Positions 62,001 to 64,000 of a stretch of 64,000 bases of DNA are shown here, in pieces. The DNA comes from Allolobophora icterica (taxonomy: Eukaryota > Annelida > Clitellata > Crassiclitellata > Lumbricidae). Location: NCBI GenBank assembly GCA_963556255.1, contig OY744616.1, positions 33,329,116-33,393,115 on the forward strand, read 5' to 3'. Within the stretch, counting starts at the first letter, position 1; the number at the start of each line of letters is the position of its first letter. The notes beneath the pieces are model-generated. The model was not told where the DNA came from. It made no database searches and saw only the letters and a list, made by a program, of their open reading frames with translations. The position numbers and the translations under genes were made by a program.

Positions 62001-64000
62001 TCAAAATCTTTAAGTAGGCTTCCACTCGCCATTTCTTAAGATTAACGGTTACAAACTGTTACAATAGAGTTCTATTTACTATAACGATACTCTATTCAAC
62101 ATGCAATACAAACACTTCAAAATAATGCTTAGGTTTCTGTCGCTCAAAAGCCGAAATTCCTAGCACCCTCCGTACATCAACTACTGTCAAATTATGAAAC
62201 ACCTGCTTTACATCAATTACTATCAAAGTTCCAAACCGGAATCTGCTCACCCGACCGATTATTTCTTTTCTTCAAATCGTGTTCCAGGTTGATCATCCGC
62301 TCCGCGTTTGCCTTTGTGTAGTCCGCTAGATGTCTTTCCTCTCCGTTGAAGACCGTCCTCTGTTTAGGTTCGCCCTCCGGATGATTGTTCGTCGTCGGTC
62401 TGCCTTCCATGCACCTCGCCGCCAGACGTCGCTCTTTCCCGTTGTTTGTCAGCAGTCTTTTCTGATCCCTCCGGTAGATTCGTCGTCCTCGGTCCGCTTG
62501 CGTGCAATTGGTCAGATGCCGCTCTCTTCCCTTGTTGATCAATCTCTCTTCCGATCGTGCTCTTGATCGTCCGTTGTTGACAGTCTATCGTCTCTGCTGT
62601 TCTTTCTTCGGTTGATCGTTCCAGCGTTCCTTCGTCGTTTCGCGTGCTGGCACGATGTAATGTTTTTAAAGATGACTGGCGTGGTACTGAGCGCCAATCA
62701 CCTTGTGCAAAAACAGTTGGATGGTGGCCAGCGGTGTTACTCAGGCGTCTCTTCGGGGGATTCTCCTTTGCGTGGTTCGTAACGACTCGAAGGAACGACG
62801 CTGTTGCTTCGTTTTACGATTTTATTGTATGACGACAAATTCTCAACAATGTATTACAGCGAGACTAGACTGTCATTACAACGTCTCTGTACCCTGAGAA
62901 ACCTTCTGGCTAACTTCTCTCTTGGTGAGTCTTCGCTGCCGTTTCTCAGAGTCCCTGCACTTCCCTTTCCCCTAGCTTATATATCTTCATGGCTACCTTG
63001 CGCAAGATCAGTTGGTCATTGCGCAAGACCTTATTTATCTCCCTTTCTCCCAATTGTGCACGTCTTCCTTTCTTGTTTATCCTCATTGACATTGCGCAAG
63101 CCCTATCTGGAATTTCGCAAGACCCCTATCCATGTTTATTTCTATATGCATGAACTGCGCAATTTAAGTCCTATATCTGGGTCATTCCAGATCAACATGT
63201 TTATGTCTACATGATCATCTCTACTGCGTGCATCTATGCCATTGGTCAAGTCCTACGTGTTTACCTGACCTTGCCTGTTTGTTTGTCCAGTTTTAAGTTC
63301 ACTGGCCTATAGTAGTCTGGGTATACATATCCTTAATATATTTTATGTTAATATGGTCACGTCTACTGCTCATTGAATTCTACAGTCCAATGCGTGCGTC
63401 ATGTCTCACCTGACCTTGCCTTGTTTCCCTGTCCGGTTTTAAGCTCTATACAAGGTCGTATATACTGTGCAATTTATAAGCTACAGAAACTTAATGGCCT
63501 GACCGCGTGGTGTTTACGTGTCCAGTTTTAAGTTCTACGCGCGGTCAATCTGCTGCGCAATTTATCAGCTACAGAAACTTAATGGTCTGACCGTGCCTTG
63601 TTTACATGTCCAGTTTTAAGCTCTATACACGGTCAATCTAAGTACACACGTTCACAATTTCTGTGTCATACAAATACAGCTACACAATATTATAACTATA
63701 CTATGCATTTAGTTTTTATCTTCGTATCATCGTTCATCATATCATTGTTCATTTTCCTCGCTTTCACTACAGTAGGCCTAATTAAATTTAGTGTCTTGTT
63801 TGCTTATTAAAACAGTCGAAAAGACTCCCGATATAAGCGTCTGCCAGGTGCAACTCTACAACAGTTCAACGGCTCTTTTTAAGGAAGTCGCCTGCGAGGC
63901 TCCCGGTATTGAACCTCCTCGAACAACTACATGGATTAGCGCCTCGACGCTTTCGAAAGTGCAAGTGAAATGGACATCGAATTATGTCCAACCTTTCAGT
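38621..64000 (+). CDS. Gene B: tandem paralogue of gene A (5' part, cut by window end)
   Basis: Exons 38621-38694 (start codon and signal peptide), 41559-41669, 42336-42424, 47478-47567, 47890-47985 and 63816 onward. Lengths and splice phases of exons 2-5 equal those of gene A, and the proteins are nearly the same. The order is signal peptide, EMI-like module, EGF-like modules and the next ectodomain module. The transmembrane and kinase exons should lie beyond the window, so whether it is also a pseudokinase is unknown. Five independent mobile-element insertions lengthen its introns. All splice sites seen are intact. Confidence 0.88.
38970..39112. repeat. (TAA)n and (GAT)n microsatellites
   Basis: TAA run to about 39041, then a GAT run to 39112. 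Counterpart by position of the TAG repeat at 104-372. Confidence 0.95.
39839..40310 (+). pseudogene. Possible non-LTR reverse transcriptase N-terminal relic
   Basis: Gene B has this segment where gene A has a different insertion. A frame includes MDQVVSAADRSKFEGDNVRA then AVRILT, and later FPAGS. Both resemble the KFExGNVRAAVRLL and FPxGSxGG words of a family of invertebrate retroelement proteins. Several stops and frame changes. Call is tentative. Confidence 0.35.
40632..41104 (+). mobile_element. Retroposon-like repeat, 7-bp TSD ATTATAC
   Basis: Starts ACTAGCTGGTTTACCCGG, ends in an (ACAG)n run and TTCTCGCTTTATTTATATAG. Copies of ATTATAC (40625-40631 and 41105-41111) flank it. The matching intron in gene A is uninterrupted (AAATTATGCATTAAACGATAC at about 2423). 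Length about 470 bp, no open frame of note. The style suggests a truncated RTE-type or SINE insertion. Confidence 0.65.
41559..41669 (+). CDS. Gene B exon 2: EMI-like segment, part 1
   Basis: Acceptor CATTTTAG and donor ATTA|GTAAGT. Encodes CVQKSSRVCSGWLWGRHCW, with cysteines as in gene A. The last codon is TA|T (Tyr) against TT|T (Phe) in gene A. Confidence 0.85.
42015..42254 (-). mobile_element. tRNA-derived SINE, TSD GTTAT
   Basis: On the minus strand the 5' head has an A-box-like TGGCTCGGTGGTAAG and a perfect B box GGTTCGAATCC (42189-42199), so it comes from a tRNA gene. It ends in a TAAATAAA-type tail at 42015. GTTAT flanks both ends (42010-42014 and 42255-42259). Gene A has one uninterrupted AGTTATG at the site (about 3555). 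A truncated copy is at 35461. Confidence 0.9.
42336..42424 (+). CDS. Gene B exon 3: EMI-like segment, part 2
   Basis: Acceptor TTTTTCCAG and donor GTTC|GTAAGT, 89 nt. Encodes WNECYVVLESVLRIGTRC and QTGWSSSDC. The SINE ends 81 bp upstream of it, and the gypsy-like element begins 73 bp after it. Confidence 0.85.
42498..43221 (-). repeat. 3' LTR of the gypsy-like element
   Basis: Left LTR in window coordinates. Differs from the right LTR most clearly in the first 50 bp. Confidence 0.9.
43413..45086 (-). CDS. Gag-RNase H fusion frame of a deleted LTR retrotransposon
   Basis: 557 residues. N-terminus MDKLSIGKRVRVLNIPRHRL, then a highly charged coiled coil of tandem units (EEKEEAEKLRLQEEKRRR-like, about 21 residues, up to about residue 310), then a Gag-like stretch (LLSRFPSDHAQIPGFFVHDE). 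It passes abruptly into the RT connection and RNase H: LSTDASDKAVGCCLF (Asp), VEREADAVIFALKKF (Glu), YSDHDPLTFL (Asp), and ends at YRPGALNIPADLLSRL. Protease and the RT palm are missing, so the frame arose by an in-frame deletion yet stays open. Whether it is translated or useful to the element is unknown. Confidence 0.85.
   Translation of the reverse strand: MDKLSIGKRVRVLNIPRHRLVAYLIKMGLGEEELGSMRIDQLQEASAEIIVSGRETPPEVSEKVSTGSPGSSMSSARQMRRVMLELTTYQREAAERAVMRSIKEERRRIEERREERLREEAERRERRKEEKKRREEEKERRREEKEERLRREEKEETERLRMLEEKQAEKLRLQEEKQRREEKEEAEKLRLQEEKRRGEEKEEAEKLRLQEEKRRREEKEETERLRMLGEKQAEKLRLQEEKQRREEKEEAEKLRLQEEKRRREEKEEAERLRREEKEEAEKLRLQEEKRRREEKEEAEKREKEVREERDAERRLKDERDYNLRHSVVGRMETYSESLRGLLSRFPSDHAQIPGFFVHDEKVFDSCVVPDDLRSRLLLTCLDNQARTVTARILIDWTQKSVPVKIPWRADHQKALDKLMHDSNNAVCLQTIDYGREFGLSTDASDKAVGCCLFQIQDDGAERPIYVASSKLDATQARWSTVEREADAVIFALKKFRDWIFMSRTTLYSDHDPLTFLTASTPTSAKLARGALALQDFDSSFEYRPGALNIPADLLSRL
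45614..46336 (-). repeat. 5' LTR of the gypsy-like element
   Basis: Right LTR; would drive minus-strand transcription. Contains the same CCTATTACACC/GATTACACCTCGG block as the left LTR. Confidence 0.9.
46337..47477. other. Gene B intron 3, right part
   Basis: Resumes homology with gene A (about 3796-5098), except that 46990-47280 differs: gene A has the MITE at 4446 nearby while gene B has about 270 bp of other sequence. No exon recognised. Confidence 0.55.
47478..47567 (+). CDS. Gene B exon 4: EGF-like segment
   Basis: Acceptor ACTCTAG and donor ATCAG|GTAAGT, 90 nt, as in gene A. Encodes PICRTPCIDGKVCTAPDKC with all cysteines kept. Confidence 0.88.
47890..47985 (+). CDS. Gene B exon 5: EGF-like domain
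   Basis: Acceptor TTCGACAG and donor CAGTA|GTAAGT, 96 nt. CYPGSCISSTCSCPSGFSG is the same as in gene A. Confidence 0.9.
48361..48871. mobile_element. hAT-type MITE, 8-bp TSD AACTATAA
   Basis: Ends CAGCGGTTCTCAACC and GGTTATGAACCGCTG are inverted repeats typical of Charlie-like hAT elements. Perfect 8-bp duplications AACTATAA (48353-48360 and 48872-48879). The matching place in gene A (about 5985) is uninterrupted. GGGGTCG words near both ends. No open frame. Confidence 0.9.
49397..50511 (-). repeat. LTR 1 of the array
   Basis: Begins TGTAATGTTTTTAAAG, ends TTTCACTACA (plus-strand reading). The most diverged of the three. TTGCGCAAG words recur inside. Confidence 0.92.
50759..54721 (-). CDS. 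Gag(C-term)-protease-integrase-RT-RNase H polyprotein, copy 1
   Basis: 1,320 residues. Order: Gag remainder; CCHC zinc knuckle CYKCGSQSHKMNQC (167-180); aspartic protease DTGA (223-226); integrase with HHCC finger (about 471-512) and DD35E core (D542, D602, E638); GPY-type tail (WEGPYTV, about 778); RT with HVDD at 1048-1051; RNase H (CDASG, VEREL, YTDHN) to about 1310. Integrase before RT is the reverse of ordinary Ty3/gypsy and matches Gmr1-like elements known from deuterostomes. The ATG-less start is only the limit of the open frame: it continues upstream in the same frame to a TAA at 54794-54796. All catalytic residues appear present. Confidence 0.93.
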   Translation of the reverse strand: MAACQMNPRFYLDKFKTMHRVGKETYAQFLCRLSDVQEYYLEAKEIANFERLKDDVLAERLRESLPNEIKFFVEARRPRNSKEVAKYADLHFECMQEAKRGIAFERKPWTKPKPATAEVGINMQNTQGTKGKTEGEAQKQTNGQSKHNTRYDNAYKSTQWQKSPQGCYKCGSQSHKMNQCTANDSARVNVVYDLSNLDNIVEYQNNFVVPLLLNGLSVDALRDTGAQLTLVNADLVRDKPSVKQGCMKVLSAFGEVQSVAVTEIQISSPHFGTDRCITVKAGVVEGLNIGVLLGHDVFLQNPDITDPIFALGKARQAIQQDEHKDTDGSEENNQVPQSMLVTRTKDYNKPKVNSDHIEHEVKEKEQMKETVPEKKMEEDSIINQQSTNDTNGTNDTCLGIDTLEFKQEQENDETLKSKWHQAKMENTPYVISKGLLYKRKGTVLHESIEDSPKYLRLVIPVKYRQKLLELSHDSDWAGHRGVRATKECLRREYTWPGMDEEIANYVRSCPICQRTANVPKNHRVPLEEVPIVEVPFQSLVMDIMGPIIPSSSSGKKYVLIIVDQMTHWVEFIPLGTMKAEKICKALVEVFSRVGIPKYIISDNGTHFKNQLVQGLEKLLGISPIFSTVEHHETAGSAERTIRVLRDMLKKVTSEEARTWDAALPFLAFSCRQIPSTVTGFSAFELLYSHDVRGPLQVLRDAWTGQLEGPTPKRSVVDYLTMTQTHMKRCAELAIENAKEARKSAKQYYDKQSSERQFDSGEEVLLLRHGTENKLLAKWEGPYTVTRKLSNVNYEIETEKGLKVYHINLLRKWFSRPGSGLLPSVNLILTADPPSEEYETLPVIDDDSGDTWGDVEHLTPEQESQMKDLIREFKDRFSDKLGRTGLIKHKIKVTTEKPIAPKLYKIPESLKDKVHEQIKQMQEDGLIQESTSPYASPIVCVTKKDKSIRICADLRAVNSITVPDEYPASDMRNILERAAGSVHITGLDLQQAFYQVELEEESRQYTAFRTPFGLFEYTVMPNGTRNASKSFQRLADQVLKGAENYAAAHVDDIIVFSKTWGTHIQNVRDVLTRLRQANLTVKLQKCQFGKRSIKVLGHVLEKGLIKPDPDKIRAIKDYPIPKTKRQVRAILGLANFYRRHLANFAEIVAPLTELTRKDKPDRVKWTPREESAFNLLKQELTSELFLIPPDVRKPFILRCDASGTGLSAALLQKDDNEIEKPISYASRKLIDREAKMSTVERELLCVIWAINHFQQYTYGAKVLVYTDHNCLKWLQTMSNTNPRLTRWALAIQRYDIDVNYIPGKHHALADGLSRAYMDEDA
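54794..55402 (-). CDS. Gag N-terminal frame, copy 1
   Basis: 202 residues from ATG to TAA. SAP-like start (KRKELEEECTFRGIQPIG), acidic stretch, charged helix (RRVLAEAEAAERRARAETEA), then the start of a Gag capsid-like region (AFAYFHSFEKVARFHNI, AKLLPSLLN). The TAA is followed in the same frame by TLRQHYNRLSYDVCRDF, which continues into the polyprotein. So Gag is split by one in-frame stop: either a nonsense mutation or a readthrough site. The codon after it is ACT. Confidence 0.85.
   Translation of the reverse strand: MASGSLLKDFESLKRKELEEECTFRGIQPIGLEKKEMIRRLKQYERRHERKDGNEGSSAEEEEGMVEDSEGEQIGFSDSRIKLELIRAEERRVLAEAEAAERRARAETEAAERKARIEKDRMEMELTLLREKAQLGLLQKNSSDDGNDESRVGVSRSKATNFLPVMHENEDAFAYFHSFEKVARFHNIDQAEWAKLLPSLLN
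55403..56025 (-). other. 5' leader of Gmr1-like element, copy 1
   Basis: Lies between the 5' LTR (LTR 2) and Gag. A 109-codon minus-strand frame (55912-55583) has repeated GRERHL/GEERHL words and no known domain; I do not call it a gene. No standard TGG-type primer-binding site is seen next to the LTR. Confidence 0.55.
56026..57141 (-). repeat. LTR 2 (shared middle LTR)
   Basis: Serves as the 5' LTR of copy 1 and the 3' LTR of copy 2. Appears identical to LTR 3. Confidence 0.92.
57389..61351 (-). CDS. Gag(C-term)-protease-integrase-RT-RNase H polyprotein, copy 2
   Basis: Protein identical over all 1,320 residues to copy 1, offset by 6,630 bp. The same motifs are present: zinc knuckle, DTGA protease, DD35E integrase, HVDD reverse transcriptase and RNase H. 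Full identity means that the duplication is very recent, was homogenised, or is an assembly artefact. Confidence 0.93.
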   Translation of the reverse strand: MAACQMNPRFYLDKFKTMHRVGKETYAQFLCRLSDVQEYYLEAKEIANFERLKDDVLAERLRESLPNEIKFFVEARRPRNSKEVAKYADLHFECMQEAKRGIAFERKPWTKPKPATAEVGINMQNTQGTKGKTEGEAQKQTNGQSKHNTRYDNAYKSTQWQKSPQGCYKCGSQSHKMNQCTANDSARVNVVYDLSNLDNIVEYQNNFVVPLLLNGLSVDALRDTGAQLTLVNADLVRDKPSVKQGCMKVLSAFGEVQSVAVTEIQISSPHFGTDRCITVKAGVVEGLNIGVLLGHDVFLQNPDITDPIFALGKARQAIQQDEHKDTDGSEENNQVPQSMLVTRTKDYNKPKVNSDHIEHEVKEKEQMKETVPEKKMEEDSIINQQSTNDTNGTNDTCLGIDTLEFKQEQENDETLKSKWHQAKMENTPYVISKGLLYKRKGTVLHESIEDSPKYLRLVIPVKYRQKLLELSHDSDWAGHRGVRATKECLRREYTWPGMDEEIANYVRSCPICQRTANVPKNHRVPLEEVPIVEVPFQSLVMDIMGPIIPSSSSGKKYVLIIVDQMTHWVEFIPLGTMKAEKICKALVEVFSRVGIPKYIISDNGTHFKNQLVQGLEKLLGISPIFSTVEHHETAGSAERTIRVLRDMLKKVTSEEARTWDAALPFLAFSCRQIPSTVTGFSAFELLYSHDVRGPLQVLRDAWTGQLEGPTPKRSVVDYLTMTQTHMKRCAELAIENAKEARKSAKQYYDKQSSERQFDSGEEVLLLRHGTENKLLAKWEGPYTVTRKLSNVNYEIETEKGLKVYHINLLRKWFSRPGSGLLPSVNLILTADPPSEEYETLPVIDDDSGDTWGDVEHLTPEQESQMKDLIREFKDRFSDKLGRTGLIKHKIKVTTEKPIAPKLYKIPESLKDKVHEQIKQMQEDGLIQESTSPYASPIVCVTKKDKSIRICADLRAVNSITVPDEYPASDMRNILERAAGSVHITGLDLQQAFYQVELEEESRQYTAFRTPFGLFEYTVMPNGTRNASKSFQRLADQVLKGAENYAAAHVDDIIVFSKTWGTHIQNVRDVLTRLRQANLTVKLQKCQFGKRSIKVLGHVLEKGLIKPDPDKIRAIKDYPIPKTKRQVRAILGLANFYRRHLANFAEIVAPLTELTRKDKPDRVKWTPREESAFNLLKQELTSELFLIPPDVRKPFILRCDASGTGLSAALLQKDDNEIEKPISYASRKLIDREAKMSTVERELLCVIWAINHFQQYTYGAKVLVYTDHNCLKWLQTMSNTNPRLTRWALAIQRYDIDVNYIPGKHHALADGLSRAYMDEDA
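61424..62032 (-). CDS. Gag N-terminal frame, copy 2
   Basis: Identical to the 202-residue frame of copy 1, ending at the same in-frame TAA (61424-61426) before TLRQHYNRLSYD. Confidence 0.85.
   Translation of the reverse strand: MASGSLLKDFESLKRKELEEECTFRGIQPIGLEKKEMIRRLKQYERRHERKDGNEGSSAEEEEGMVEDSEGEQIGFSDSRIKLELIRAEERRVLAEAEAAERRARAETEAAERKARIEKDRMEMELTLLREKAQLGLLQKNSSDDGNDESRVGVSRSKATNFLPVMHENEDAFAYFHSFEKVARFHNIDQAEWAKLLPSLLN
62033..62655 (-). other. 5' leader of Gmr1-like element, copy 2
   Basis: Same sequence as 55403-56025, including the 109-codon frame (62542-62213) not called as a gene. Confidence 0.55.
62656..63771 (-). repeat. LTR 3 (outer 5' LTR)
   Basis: Ends at CACTACA, followed by the target duplication GTAGG. 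Only 44 nt separate it from exon 6 of gene B. Confidence 0.92.
63816..64000 (+). CDS. Gene B exon 6 (partial): ectodomain module
   Basis: Acceptor TTATTAAAACAG. A|TC joins as Ile, then KTPDISVCQVQLYNSSTALF matches gene A exon 6 apart from a few substitutions. The window ends inside the exon at KWTSNYVQPFS. Confidence 0.88.

Larger units (their letters stand above)
49397..63771 (-). mobile_element. Gmr1-like Ty3/gypsy array: LTR-internal-LTR-internal-LTR
   Basis: Three LTRs (1115, 1116 and 1116 bp; 5' TG, 3' CA) and two internal regions of 5,514 bp. GTAGG flanks the whole block (49392-49396 and 63772-63776), so it behaves as one insertion. The middle and right LTRs appear identical; the left differs by about five substitutions and one indel. 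The two interiors encode identical proteins. Transcription would run on the minus strand, opposite to gene B. It fills the intron before exon 6 of gene B. Confidence 0.92.

Overview
This is eukaryotic nuclear DNA from an animal: split genes with GT/AG introns, many microsatellites and dense transposable elements. The host is probably an invertebrate deuterostome, with an echinoderm as my best guess. The clue is an LTR retrotransposon with integrase upstream of reverse transcriptase (Gmr1-type order), described from deuterostomes. The species is inference; no search was run.

Layout. (1) About 2,856-23,798 (+) is one long split gene, gene A. It encodes a single-pass receptor with an EMI/EGF-like cysteine-rich N-terminus, beta-sandwich-like ectodomain modules, a transmembrane helix and a tyrosine-kinase-like domain. 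I rebuilt 20 exons whose splice phases all match. The signal-peptide exon should lie just left of the window. Key catalytic residues are replaced (HRD to HRR, DFG to GFG, degenerate glycine loop), so the product is best read as a receptor pseudokinase. (2) 24-38 kb is spacer with hAT-like elements, non-LTR relics, satellites, hairpins and an orphan copy of the kinase terminal exon at 28,738. (3) 38,621-64,000+ (+) is gene B, a tandem paralogue. Its signal-peptide exon and exons 2-5 are present and exon 6 is cut by the window end; its introns align with those of A.

Gene B has been heavily inflated by insertions that gene A lacks: a retroposon, a tRNA-derived SINE, a non-autonomous gypsy-like element (5-bp TSD CTGAT, with the uninterrupted site visible in A), a hAT-type MITE, and a 14.4-kb LTR-internal-LTR-internal-LTR array of a Gmr1-like Ty3/gypsy element (TSD GTAGG) ending 44 nt before the exon 6 acceptor. 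Gene A has its own private insertions, including an 8-bp-TSD MITE, another MITE between two kinase exons, and a TIR transposon inside a TA microsatellite.

The two receptors form a tandem family in which paralogous introns act as empty-site controls for each other. Most long low-complexity reading frames are translated microsatellites and are not genes.
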